Shown here: positions 1-9,170 of the stretch, piece by piece
Layout: each line of letters opens with the position of its first letter
Position numbering within the stretch: position 1 is the first letter of the stretch
Source: an uncultured Bacteroides sp.
GTDB taxonomy: Bacteria; Bacteroidota; Bacteroidia; Bacteroidales; Bacteroidaceae
Assembly (NCBI GenBank): GCA_947574505.1
Contig: CANPJW010000011.1
Location: 1-64,000 of the forward strand
DNA: 64,000 nt
Reading direction: 5' to 3'
The notes under the pieces: generated by a model
What the model was told of the DNA's origin: nothing
Database searches by the model: none
The model's input: the letters and a program-made list of their open reading frames with translations, nothing else
Position numbers and translations under genes: made by a program

Positions 1-309
1 GTATGCATAAAGGGGAAGTTGCAAAGGGTAATCCCCCAAGAATTACAACTGAGCCTTTATCTTGATGAAAAAAAAGTTCAGCTAAAAGAAGATAAGACCA
101 ACCCGGATATCATATCCTATGGTTTTGGTGAGTACCGTACAATCCAAGACTATCCTATTCGTGGTCGCGCCACTTATCTCCATGTCCGTAAACGTAAATG
201 GCTTGACAAGTCTTCCAATGAAATCTTCAGTTATGACTGGGATTTATCCGAATTTGACGGTACACGGCTCAATTCTGAGTTCGTTTCTTTTTTAAAAGAA
301 GGAGATTGA
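1..309 (+). CDS. ISAon1 family transposase N-terminal region protein (5' partial)
   Basis: The open frame runs from the first base of the window (reading VCIKGKLQRV...) to the TGA at 307-309. The TTG at 19 is therefore probably not the real start, which lies upstream of the window. The sequence resembles the short N-terminal-region protein that accompanies ISAon1 transposases. It contains a run of basic and aromatic residues (YLHVRKRKWLD) suggesting DNA binding. Function is inferred from its position before the transposase. It ends 10 bases before the GTG of the next ORF, and an AAGAAGGAG stretch near 297-305 could serve as a ribosome binding site for it. Confidence 0.7.
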   Translation, partial: VCIKGKLQRVIPQELQLSLYLDEKKVQLKEDKTNPDIISYGFGEYRTIQDYPIRGRATYLHVRKRKWLDKSSNEIFSYDWDLSEFDGTRLNSEFVSFLKEGD

Positions 310-319
310 ATCTACTCCT

Positions 320-1324
320 GTGAGCATCTGTGTGCTTGCGGAACGTTATGGCGTAAAAGGGCAGACTCTTCGTAAACAATACAAGGAGAAAATCAGTGAT
401 TACCGGAACTGGGACCAACTCGAACATGCGCATGACTACCTCCTTTATCCTGAAAACATTGGAGAAAACCTTTCTTTGGATGAAACTTGCCTGAGCAATG
501 GAGATGTTTATACGATTCTGACCAATAAAGCAGCCAAAGGCCGTAAGGGGGCTTTAGTTGCAATGGTTCGTGGAGTGGCCACAGATGCGGTAAGCGGAAT
601 CTTGCGCAGGCTTCCGCACCGGAAACGGCTGTCTGTCAAGACTGTCACTACAGATTTATCTTCAGCCATGATGCTGACAGTCAGAAAGGTGTTTCCTGCC
701 GCAAAGCTGATCAATGACCGTTTTCATGTACAGCAGCTCATGTCTGAAGCTGTTGACCAGTTAAGAATACGCTATCGGTGGAAAGTACTTGATGCGGAAA
801 ATCAGGCTATCAGGGAGCACCGTCAAAAGAAGAAAGAAGCAAAGAGTAAGGCGGAAAGGGAGAGAATAGGGAAATGGGAGCCTGAAAGAATGGAGAACGG
901 AGAAACCCTGCCACAGATAGTAAGCAGAAGCAAGCATATTATACTGAAACACTGGAGCAAATGGAATGAACAGCAAAAGACCAGGGCTGCCATTCTCTTT
1001 GATAAATTCCCCAAGCTTCTGGAAGGATACAGCCTTAGCATGAAACTGACAGACATCTTCAACAAGAAGTCAGGTCCCGATGAAGCAAGGCTAAATCTCG
1101 CAAGATGGTACAATGAAGTGGAAAAGTTTGACTATATGGAGTTCAACAAGGTACTTGATACCTTTTCAAACCATAGTACGACCATCATAAATTATTTTGA
1201 AGAACGATTGACAAATGCTTCAGCGGAGTCGTTCAATGCTAAAATCAAAGCTTTTCGAAGCCAGTTAAGAGGGGTGGCTGATCTGAAGTTCTTCATGTTC
1301 AGACTGGCTAGGCTATACGCTTAA
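320..1324 (+). CDS. ISAon1 family DDE transposase
   Basis: The 334-residue protein has an N-terminal segment with a helix-turn-helix look (VLAERYGVKGQTLRKQYKEK), followed by an RNase H-like DDE domain. Candidate acidic residues lie in SLDET (about residue 53), TTDLSS (about 113) and NASAESFN (near the C-terminus), as in ISL3-like transposases. The likely start is the GTG at 320. The frame is also open further upstream, so reinitiation or frameshifting from the preceding ORF is possible. Note that the shift between the two ORFs is +1 (equivalently -2), not the -1 usual for programmed frameshifting. It probably catalyses transposition of this element and appears full length. Confidence 0.8.
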   Translation: MSICVLAERYGVKGQTLRKQYKEKISDYRNWDQLEHAHDYLLYPENIGENLSLDETCLSNGDVYTILTNKAAKGRKGALVAMVRGVATDAVSGILRRLPHRKRLSVKTVTTDLSSAMMLTVRKVFPAAKLINDRFHVQQLMSEAVDQLRIRYRWKVLDAENQAIREHRQKKKEAKSKAERERIGKWEPERMENGETLPQIVSRSKHIILKHWSKWNEQQKTRAAILFDKFPKLLEGYSLSMKLTDIFNKKSGPDEARLNLARWYNEVEKFDYMEFNKVLDTFSNHSTTIINYFEERLTNASAESFNAKIKAFRSQLRGVADLKFFMFRLARLYA

Positions 1325-1455
1325 AAGAAAGCTTACCAACCCGGAAAATCCGCTGACCCCATTTTCCTTATATTACTCTCAGAAACAAGATTTCCACTCA
1401 AATGTTTTGGAACTATCTTACTATTATTTACATTTGTTGGGAAACAATTACTGAT

Positions 1456-4400
1456 ATGAAAACGCACATTATAGCACTTCTTCTACTTATAGGAGGAGTA
1501 TTGAACTTATTTGGAGAAAACTTACATAACTTTTTCAACCGATATAATTTCAGCTTCATTACAGAAGATACTGGGTTACCCCATAATTTCATCAATGATA
1601 TTTACAAAGACACTCAAGGATATATTTGGGTAGCTACTAATAATGGAATAGGACGGTATAATGGCTATCAATTCATTCATTATAATTCCCAATCCCACTC
1701 CATTCGCTTGAAAAACGACTACGTGCATAAAGTCTGTGAGGATAAGTTTCAACGACTCTGGATAGGGTCGGAAGAAGGAATAGACCTCATTGACTTGAAA
1801 CATTATACACAGATAGACACGGACAAAGAACTGCCTGCCGAATTGAAATCTCTAGCAAGTAACTACATTGCATCCATCTATCGGGACAAGCAGGACAATC
1901 TGTGGATATCGACAGACAAGAATCTATGGTATCTGGAACTAGGCGTAGACGGGCAAATAAAAGATTACTATAAACTGAAAAAAGATACAGAATCCCCCAT
2001 CCACGCTGTTATTGACCTGCAAGAATACATCTGTGCAGGCATAGATAATCATGTATGCCGTATTGAAAAAGGAAGCAACCACTTACTGAAAACCACCATG
2101 GTATCGGAGCTGCTGAAACCCTTTTCAGAAGACTGGAGAATTCTCTGCATGGAAACTGACGGGGAATTGTTATGGATAGGAACCAATCGCGGACTCTTCA
2201 AGTATAACCATACCCGGCAGAGTTTGAACCGGTACCGTTACTCCAATCATCGCCCCGGAATGCTAAGTCAAGCCTATATAACCGGAGTTAAACTGACTAG
2301 CAAAGGAGATGTCATCGTTTCTACTCTGAACGGACTCAATGTATACAATCGGGATATCGATACTTTTACTTATATCCGCCAAAACAATGAAATGCCTGAC
2401 AAGTCGTTGAACTGTAATTTCATCAACTGCCTGCTGACCGACAATGAGAATATCTGGGTAGGGACCGAGATAGGAGGAATCAATTTATTGACTCCCAATT
2501 GTCTGCAAACGTATGTGTGGCAATATAACTATCTTCGAGAAACCTCTCTTTCCCCCAATCCGGTCAATGCCATCAGCGAAGACAAAGACGGAAATCTATG
2601 GGTAGGAACAGTAGAGGGAGGACTCAACAAAAAGAGCAAAGGCAGCGATGAGTTCATTCATTATACTTTTGACCAGAACAATCCCACTTCCATCAGTAAC
2701 AACTCTATCCGTGGCATTCTCATTGATTCCGAAAATCATTTATGGGCATATACTTGGGGAGTCGGAATCAATGAACTAAATCTGAACATCCCCCATAACC
2801 AAACTTTCCAACGCCATATCCGGGAAGACTCCATAGGACTGGAAGGAGATTTCCTGAGCAGCGCCTGTGAAGACACCATGAACAATGGTTTATGGTTTGG
2901 TACTACCAGAGGGCTTCATTTCTACCATAAAAAGACCAAGCGTTTCACCCGGATCTTGTTTGACCGTTCCGACAATGAATTCGATGCGGTAGGGTCCATC
3001 ATTATCGACCGCAAGAAACGCCTTTGGATGGGAACATCTGAAGGAGTTTTCATTATGGATTTACACTCGTTCTCCATTTCCTCCACACAATTCAGCTATA
3101 CCTATTTAAAACATAAACTGACGGAACCCACTTCATTGCAATTAGAAAAAATAAACTGTATCATAGAAGATCATAATGGTACCATCTGGCTGGGGGCAAA
3201 TGGGAACGGACTATATCAACTAGCGGAAGAAAACGGAACACAGTTCACATTTCATAACTACACCCGCAAGGACGGGTTACCCAATAATACCATTATAGGT
3301 ATTGTGGAAGATAAAACGGGACATCTGTGGATGTCCACCAACCACGGCATCGCCCAACTGGATACACAAACCATGACTTTCACCAATTATACAAAAGAAG
3401 ACGGACTGCCCAATAATCAGTTTTATTGGAACGCATCTTATTATTCTCCCCAAAATAACCTGTTATATTTCGGTACTATAAACGGATTAGTCGCTTTCAC
3501 CCCCGATATAGCCAAGACCAAAAAACAGGATGCCAAAGTCAAACTGACCTCAATCAGTGTCGCCGGTACCATGGTCTATCCTCCAGCAGACGGAAAAACT
3601 CCCTGCGCGGTAACAAATTTACATACCATCCGTCTGCACGAAAAAGATCATGGTTTTTCCATCGAGTTTTCCACCTTAAACTATGGAAACTGTAACCGAG
3701 TGAAATATGCCTACCGCTTGAAAAATTATGAGAATGAATGGACAGAAACCCTTCCTGGCGAACATACTGCTAGATACAATTTCATTCCCTCCGGAAAATA
3801 TGTGTTCCAAGTCCGTGCCACAGACGAGAAAGGACATTGGTCCGATAAAATAACGGAAGTCAAAGTAACCATCACTCCTTATTTCTATAAATCCTGGTGG
3901 TTCTATTTATTGCTTGCCATTCTGATCACCGTAGGCAGCTATTATTTTTATCAATGGAAAATAAGTCTGTACCGTCAACAGAAAAAACAACTGGAAAAAG
4001 AAGTAGCCCAACGCACCCATGAGCTAGAGTTACAAAATAAACAACTAGAAATAATGGCACGACACGTCGAGGAGGTAACGGAAGAAAAAATTGCTTTCTT
4101 CACCAATATCACTCATGAATTCCGGACACCAGTCACTTTAATCAACGGTCCCATCCAACGCGCCCTTGACAAAAGCCATGAGCCGGAAGTAAAGAAACAG
4201 CTACAAATAGCTGAACGGAATTCCAATTATCTGCTATCACTAGTCAATGAATTAATGGACTTCAGAAAGTTAGATGCAGACAAAGTTGTATTAAATAAGA
4301 CAAACGAAAACTTTATCCGCCTTATACAAAATATATTAATGCCTTTCGAAGTATTTGCCCATGAACGGAACATAAACATCATCACCTACTTCCGGCTCTG

Positions 4401-5622
4401 TACCCCGTTTTGGATATTTGATGTTGAATATATGCGCAAAGCCATTATTAATCTGATATCCAATGCTGTTAAATTCACTCCCGATTATGGAAAAATAAGT
4501 TTGTATGTGGCTTCCCTTACCGACAAAGACAACCATACCTGGCTGTTCATAGATATAAAAGATACAGGTAATGGTATCGTACCCGAAGATATAGAACGTA
4601 TTTTCGAACGCTTCTACCAATCCAAAAAGAGCATCAAATATCCCGTTTATGGACAAAGCAGCACAGGAATCGGACTATTCTTATGTAAGAAAATCATTTC
4701 TCTGCACGGAGGCAACATCTATGCAGGAAACAATCCCAAGCAAGGAGCTTTCTTCAGAATACTATTACCTTTGGAAAAAGGTATCCCCCAAGCCAAATCA
4801 GAAAAAGAAAAATATGAGCAGAATGAACATCCACTTTCCATTCCTGCCAATGGAAACGAGAAAAAGGAAACCATCCTCATTGTTGAAGATAATGCAGATA
4901 TGCGTACTTATATTTGTTCCATTCTCAAAAACAATTATCAATTAAAAGAAGCACAGAACGGTGCAGAAGCTCTTTACTTGATTCAAAGAGAAACGATTGA
5001 TTTGATTGTCAGCGACCTGATGATGCCCGTCATGGACGGGAATGAATTATCCCGCCGGGTAAAAGCTAATCTGGCTACTTCCCACATCCCCTTTCTCATG
5101 CTCACTGCCCTCCGGTCTGAAGCCCAAGAAAGAATCAGCTATGAAATAGGAGTAGATGAATATCTGTGCAAACCATTTGATGAGGTTATTCTAAGATTAC
5201 GTATCCGAAATATACTTGCCTTACGCCAGAAATACAAATCCATGTTCTCCACTAGTATGAATTGTGAAACATTGAATATAAACGCTAGTTCCAAAGACAA
5301 CACATTTATGACATCGGCAATCAATTTAATGAAAGAACATTATGCCGACTCGGATTATAACTTAGAGCGCTTTATCCGCGATATGGGATACAGCAAAACC
5401 TTAGTCAATCAGAAATTACAATCTTTGACAGGGCAATCCATTGGTCAATTCATGAGAAACTACCGATTAAATGTGGCAAAAGACACTTTAACCAAAGTAG
5501 AATGTGACATTTCTGTTGCAGAAATCGCATATGCCGTAGGTTTTAACGACCCTAAATATTTCACAAAATGCTTCAAAGAACTGTTTGGAGTACTTCCAAG
5601 CGAATATTTTGGAAAAAAATAG
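1456..5622 (+). CDS. Hybrid two-component system sensor/regulator (HTCS) of PUL 1
   Basis: This one-protein signalling system senses a periplasmic glycan and activates PUL transcription. In order it has a signal peptide (MKTHIIALLLLIGGVLNLFG), about 700 residues of Reg_prop beta-propeller repeats (recurrent LWIGT/LWVGT), a Y_Y_Y domain, one membrane segment at about 814-833, and HisKA with the phosphorylatable His at about 887 (NITHEFRTP). These are followed by HATPase_c (NLISNAVKF, GIGLFLC), a receiver with Asp at about 1187 (SDLMMPVMDG) and a C-terminal AraC-type HTH. The ATG at 1456 is preferred over 1402 because it begins the signal peptide directly, giving 1388 residues. It lies on the same strand immediately before the GH89 gene and most likely controls that locus. 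Confidence 0.93.
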   Translation: MKTHIIALLLLIGGVLNLFGENLHNFFNRYNFSFITEDTGLPHNFINDIYKDTQGYIWVATNNGIGRYNGYQFIHYNSQSHSIRLKNDYVHKVCEDKFQRLWIGSEEGIDLIDLKHYTQIDTDKELPAELKSLASNYIASIYRDKQDNLWISTDKNLWYLELGVDGQIKDYYKLKKDTESPIHAVIDLQEYICAGIDNHVCRIEKGSNHLLKTTMVSELLKPFSEDWRILCMETDGELLWIGTNRGLFKYNHTRQSLNRYRYSNHRPGMLSQAYITGVKLTSKGDVIVSTLNGLNVYNRDIDTFTYIRQNNEMPDKSLNCNFINCLLTDNENIWVGTEIGGINLLTPNCLQTYVWQYNYLRETSLSPNPVNAISEDKDGNLWVGTVEGGLNKKSKGSDEFIHYTFDQNNPTSISNNSIRGILIDSENHLWAYTWGVGINELNLNIPHNQTFQRHIREDSIGLEGDFLSSACEDTMNNGLWFGTTRGLHFYHKKTKRFTRILFDRSDNEFDAVGSIIIDRKKRLWMGTSEGVFIMDLHSFSISSTQFSYTYLKHKLTEPTSLQLEKINCIIEDHNGTIWLGANGNGLYQLAEENGTQFTFHNYTRKDGLPNNTIIGIVEDKTGHLWMSTNHGIAQLDTQTMTFTNYTKEDGLPNNQFYWNASYYSPQNNLLYFGTINGLVAFTPDIAKTKKQDAKVKLTSISVAGTMVYPPADGKTPCAVTNLHTIRLHEKDHGFSIEFSTLNYGNCNRVKYAYRLKNYENEWTETLPGEHTARYNFIPSGKYVFQVRATDEKGHWSDKITEVKVTITPYFYKSWWFYLLLAILITVGSYYFYQWKISLYRQQKKQLEKEVAQRTHELELQNKQLEIMARHVEEVTEEKIAFFTNITHEFRTPVTLINGPIQRALDKSHEPEVKKQLQIAERNSNYLLSLVNELMDFRKLDADKVVLNKTNENFIRLIQNILMPFEVFAHERNINIITYFRLCTPFWIFDVEYMRKAIINLISNAVKFTPDYGKISLYVASLTDKDNHTWLFIDIKDTGNGIVPEDIERIFERFYQSKKSIKYPVYGQSSTGIGLFLCKKIISLHGGNIYAGNNPKQGAFFRILLPLEKGIPQAKSEKEKYEQNEHPLSIPANGNEKKETILIVEDNADMRTYICSILKNNYQLKEAQNGAEALYLIQRETIDLIVSDLMMPVMDGNELSRRVKANLATSHIPFLMLTALRSEAQERISYEIGVDEYLCKPFDEVILRLRIRNILALRQKYKSMFSTSMNCETLNINASSKDNTFMTSAINLMKEHYADSDYNLERFIRDMGYSKTLVNQKLQSLTGQSIGQFMRNYRLNVAKDTLTKVECDISVAEIAYAVGFNDPKYFTKCFKELFGVLPSEYFGKK

Positions 5623-5638
5623 TTCACTTTACTATTTT
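5616..5638 (+). terminator. Hairpin at the end of the HTCS gene
   Basis: AAAATAGT and ACTATTTT form an 8-bp stem with a 7-base loop, overlapping the stop codon and followed by a T-rich stretch. It is AT-rich and therefore weak. Confidence 0.45.
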
Positions 5639-5684
5639 ACTCCATTTGTGCACCATATTCTCCTATAAAAAGCTTTGTTTCCCT

Positions 5685-5692
5685 TACATTTG
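5685..5692 (+). promoter_or_regulatory. Candidate -7 element (TACATTTG) before GH89
   Basis: TACATTTG matches the Bacteroidota -7 consensus TAnnTTTG. No good -33 TTTG lies 19-21 bases upstream, as is common at activator-dependent PUL promoters. Transcription would begin near 5697, which fits translation from the ATG at 5717 better than from 5705. Confidence 0.5.
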
Positions 5693-5716
5693 TAAAAAAC
5701 AAAAATGCAAATGTAT

Positions 5717-7969
5717 ATGAAAAACACATTCTTATTATTGAGCTGGCTGATATTACTCTCCTCCGGTATACTGGCAAACCCCATCAAGGGAATGCTGGAA
5801 AGGATAGACAAGGGAGCATCGGACAAGTTCGTAGTCGAACTACACAAAAGCCCAAATGACTTTTTCGAGTTGGACCAAAAAGGCGACAAGGTAGTGATAC
5901 GAGGCAATACCTATATTAATATAGCAACCGGAATCAACTGGTACTTAAAGTATCATGCCGGAATCCACCTGTCATGGAACGGTATGCATGCCTCACTACC
6001 CAATGTTCTTCCTCCCGTCTTCCGTAAAGAACGCCACGAAACAAATCTGGCCCTGCGTTACGATTTCAATTACTGCACCTACTCCTACTCCATGGCATTT
6101 TGGGATTGGAAACGTTGGGAAGAGGAACTGGATTGGATGGCACTGCATGGCATCAACCTGCCACTTGCTGCCGTAGGACATGAATGTGTGTGGCGTAACC
6201 TATTACTCCGCTTAGGATTTTCCAAACAGCAAATCAATGATTTTATTGCCGGACCAGCATTCCTTGCCTGGTGGGAAATGAACAATTTGGAAGGCTGGGG
6301 AGGCCCTAACCCCGATAGTTGGTATAAACAGCAAGAAGACTTGCAGAAAAAAATATTGAAACGAATGAAAGAATGGGGAATGCACCCCGTACTGCCCGGT
6401 TACTCGGGTATGATCCCCTCCAAACTGGATTTGGGAAAACGTATTGATGGTGGAAAAGAAGAGAAAACATTAAGCAACACTTCCTCGGAATCCGCCCAAA
6501 GCACTCTCAACAAATGGAACGGATTTGACCGGCCGGGAATCTTACTGCCCGACGATCCCAAGTTTACCCAGATTGCCAGCCTTTTTTACGAAGAAACCGA
6601 AAAGCTGTATGGAACAAGTGACTACTACTCCATCGATCCTTTTCATGAAGCCAAAAGCTTGCCTGCCGGACTAGACTTCGGCAAAGCCGGCAGGGCTATT
6701 ATGGACGCAATGAAGAAGGCTAATCCAAAAGCTGTGTGGGTGGTGCAGGGATGGACAGAAAATCCACGCCCGGAAATGATGAAAGCGCTGAATCCCGGCG
6801 ATCTGCTCATCCTTGATTTATTTAGCGAATGTCGTCCCATGTGGGGCATTCCCTCTATATGGAAACGAGACAAAGGATACGAAGAACACAACTGGTTGTT
6901 CTGCCTGTTGGAAAATTTCGGTGGGAACGTGGGTTTGCATGGAAGGATGGACCAACTTCTTCATAATTTTTACCTGACCAAAGACAACCCACTGGCCGCT
7001 CAGCTAAAAGGCATCGGTCTGACAATGGAAGGCATTGAAAATAATCCCATTATGTTCGAACTGATGTGCGAACTACCTTGGCGTGCAGAAAAGTTTACCA
7101 AAGAAGAATGGATAAAACAATACATCCGCGCACGCTATGGCACAGACGATGAATCTATCTGGCAAGCTTGGCAAATCTTGGCAAACGGCATCTACAACTG
7201 TCCGGCAGGCAACAACCAACAAGGTCCTCACGAAAGTATCTTTTGCGGGCGCCCATCACTGAATAATTTCCAAGCATCCAGCTGGAGCAAAATGTGCAAC
7301 TATTACGACCCCACTACCACAGCAGAAGCCGCACGACTGATGGTGAGCGTGGCACACAAATATCGCGGTAACAACAACTTTGAATATGATCTAGTTGATA
7401 TCACCCGACAAGCCATTGCCGACCGTGCCCGAATAGTGTACAATTACGCTGTTGCCGACTTTAAAAGCTTCGATAAAAAAAGTTATGCCACACATACCCG
7501 ACAGTTCTTGGAACTACTGATAATGCAAGACAAACTGTTGGGCACACGCAAAGAATTCAAAGTAGGGAACTGGATTCAACAAGCGCGCAATCTAGGAAGT
7601 ACATCTGAAGAGAAAGACCTCTACGAATGGAATGCCCGCGTACAAATCACCACATGGGGAAACCGTTACTGCGCCGACATCGGCAAGTTACGAGATTATG
7701 CCCATAAAGAATGGAACGGACTACTGCGCGACTTTTATTATAAACGTTGGGAAAAATACTGGCAAGTACTGCAAGACCAACTGGATGGCAAACTTCCTGT
7801 ACTGCCAGTAGGTAATTCATCAACCCCCACTGCCGATAATCCAGCCATGACCATAGATTGGTATGCCCTGGAAGAACCATGGACACTGGCAAAGAACACC
7901 TATGCGGCATCTGCCGAAGGTGATTGTATAGAAGTAGCGAAAGAGGCTATAACATTGATAAACAATTGA
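5717..7969 (+). CDS. GH89 alpha-N-acetylglucosaminidase
   Basis: This retaining exo-enzyme (human NAGLU family) releases terminal alpha-linked GlcNAc, probably in the periplasm. A signal peptide (MKNTFLLLSWLILLSSGILA) is followed by an N-terminal alpha/beta domain, a TIM barrel and a helical C-terminal domain, about 750 residues in all. Family hallmarks are present: ENFGGNVGLHGRMD matches the human NFGGNHGLFG stretch. By comparison from memory with NAGLU, E311 (DPFHE) is the likely acid/base and E438 (MEGIENNP) the likely nucleophile. ATGs at 5705 and 5711 are in frame; 5717 gives a clean signal peptide. The stop is 7 bases before the acetyltransferase gene, which implies coupled expression. 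Known bacterial substrates include alpha-1,4-GlcNAc mucin caps, so the substrate is not settled by the family alone. Confidence 0.9.
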   Translation: MKNTFLLLSWLILLSSGILANPIKGMLERIDKGASDKFVVELHKSPNDFFELDQKGDKVVIRGNTYINIATGINWYLKYHAGIHLSWNGMHASLPNVLPPVFRKERHETNLALRYDFNYCTYSYSMAFWDWKRWEEELDWMALHGINLPLAAVGHECVWRNLLLRLGFSKQQINDFIAGPAFLAWWEMNNLEGWGGPNPDSWYKQQEDLQKKILKRMKEWGMHPVLPGYSGMIPSKLDLGKRIDGGKEEKTLSNTSSESAQSTLNKWNGFDRPGILLPDDPKFTQIASLFYEETEKLYGTSDYYSIDPFHEAKSLPAGLDFGKAGRAIMDAMKKANPKAVWVVQGWTENPRPEMMKALNPGDLLILDLFSECRPMWGIPSIWKRDKGYEEHNWLFCLLENFGGNVGLHGRMDQLLHNFYLTKDNPLAAQLKGIGLTMEGIENNPIMFELMCELPWRAEKFTKEEWIKQYIRARYGTDDESIWQAWQILANGIYNCPAGNNQQGPHESIFCGRPSLNNFQASSWSKMCNYYDPTTTAEAARLMVSVAHKYRGNNNFEYDLVDITRQAIADRARIVYNYAVADFKSFDKKSYATHTRQFLELLIMQDKLLGTRKEFKVGNWIQQARNLGSTSEEKDLYEWNARVQITTWGNRYCADIGKLRDYAHKEWNGLLRDFYYKRWEKYWQVLQDQLDGKLPVLPVGNSSTPTADNPAMTIDWYALEEPWTLAKNTYAASAEGDCIEVAKEAITLINN

Positions 7970-7976
7970 TAGTAAG

Positions 7977-9095
7977 ATGAAAAAGAAAGAACTCGATACA
8001 GAAACCGCACAGCAGGCACTGCCCATTAAAAAGAGGCTTTTGTCACTCGATGCACTCAGGGGCATCACTGTAGCAGGAATGATTCTGGTTAACAATGCAG
8101 GAGGCAAAGTGTCGTATGCACCTTTACAACATTCTGCATGGAACGGACTGACACCTTGTGACTTGGTTTTTCCTTTCTTTCTGTTCATCATGGGTATTTC
8201 AACATATATTTCATTGAACAAATTCAATTTCAACGTTTCCCTACAAGTGGTAACCAAAATATTGAAACGCACATTTCTTATTCTATGCATCGGATGGGCA
8301 ATCGGTTGGTTTGACCATGTATGTGAAGGTGACTTCCTGCCTTTTGTCCATCTGCGCATCCCCGGGGTACTACAACGCATTGCTTTATGTTACTGTGTTA
8401 TTTCTTTTACAGCCCTATTTATGAATCATAAGTTCATCCCCACATTAACCTTTATCTTACTGGTAAGCTACACTGTCATATTATGCATGGGGAACGGTTA
8501 TACCTGCGATGAAAGCAATATTTTATCCATCATTGACAGGCAACTTTTCGGCGAAGCACATCTCTATCAGAAGAGCCCGATTGATCCGGAAGGATTTGTA
8601 AGCACTCTCTCTGCTATCGCCCACACTTGTATCGGTTTTTCATGTGGAAAATGGATAATACAAAGCCATCAGACAGAAAACAAAGTGCTCCGTTTGTTCT
8701 TGACCGGATTCATTCTGATGAGTATCGGCTATTTGTTGGCAGATGCGCTGCCTTTAAATAAAAGAATATGGTCTCCTACTTTTGTTCTGGTGACCTGCGG
8801 AGCGGCTTCCATGTCACTTGCCACATTAATGTATTATATAGACATAAGGAATAAACAAAAATGGTGCCGCTTCTTCATCATCTTCGGCGTCAACCCCCTA
8901 TTCCTCTATGTACTGAGCGAAGTACTTGCCATTATGATGGGAAGTACCAGATGGAAGGCGGCAGCCTATGCAGCCATTCATTCAGGAATAACCGACGCCT
9001 ACCTTGCCTCAGCTGTCTACGCCCTCGTTTTCACTCTGTTTTTGGGGTGTATCGGTTATCCGCTATATCTTAAGAAAATATACATCAAACTGTAA
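7977..9095 (+). CDS. HGSNAT-like transmembrane acetyltransferase (DUF5009/DUF1624 type)
   Basis: The 372-residue polytopic inner-membrane protein has about ten hydrophobic segments. The N-terminal signature LSLDALRGI and the block QHSAWNGLTPCDLVFPFF closely match the catalytic loop of human heparan-alpha-glucosaminide N-acetyltransferase. H52 falls at the position of the human active-site histidine (from memory, His269). That family moves acetyl from cytosolic acetyl-CoA across the membrane onto the free amine of terminal alpha-glucosamine. It sits 7 bases after GH89, the enzyme acting immediately after it in the human lysosome, so a paired role on periplasmic glucosamine is likely. Activity is inferred, since bacterial members acetylating other sugars are possible. 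Confidence 0.82.
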   Translation: MKKKELDTETAQQALPIKKRLLSLDALRGITVAGMILVNNAGGKVSYAPLQHSAWNGLTPCDLVFPFFLFIMGISTYISLNKFNFNVSLQVVTKILKRTFLILCIGWAIGWFDHVCEGDFLPFVHLRIPGVLQRIALCYCVISFTALFMNHKFIPTLTFILLVSYTVILCMGNGYTCDESNILSIIDRQLFGEAHLYQKSPIDPEGFVSTLSAIAHTCIGFSCGKWIIQSHQTENKVLRLFLTGFILMSIGYLLADALPLNKRIWSPTFVLVTCGAASMSLATLMYYIDIRNKQKWCRFFIIFGVNPLFLYVLSEVLAIMMGSTRWKAAAYAAIHSGITDAYLASAVYALVFTLFLGCIGYPLYLKKIYIKL

Positions 9096-9170
9096 CAACC
9101 AATTCATAATATATAGAGAACTATGCAGTATTAAACAAGAACATATTAATCAAAACCAAAATTAAATTCT

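Larger units (their letters stand above)
1..1365 (+). mobile_element. ISAon1-like insertion sequence, 3' part (left end outside window)
   Basis: Two consecutive ORFs match the N-terminal-region protein and the DDE transposase of ISAon1-type elements common in Bacteroidota. The left end lies before the window, so terminal inverted repeats cannot be paired and the right boundary (about 1365) is a guess. The element stops shortly before the HTCS gene at 1456, so its insertion may have replaced or altered that gene's promoter. Confidence 0.7.

Noticed and set aside
1402..1455. Longer start for the first HTCS gene
   Set aside because: It would place 18 residues before a good signal peptide that begins at 1456.
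4649..4945. 98-codon + strand ORF
   Set aside because: It lies in another frame within the kinase region of the first HTCS.
7820..8380. 186-codon ORF on the - strand
   Set aside because: It is antisense to GH89 and the acetyltransferase, which both have clear family motifs; no recognisable protein features.
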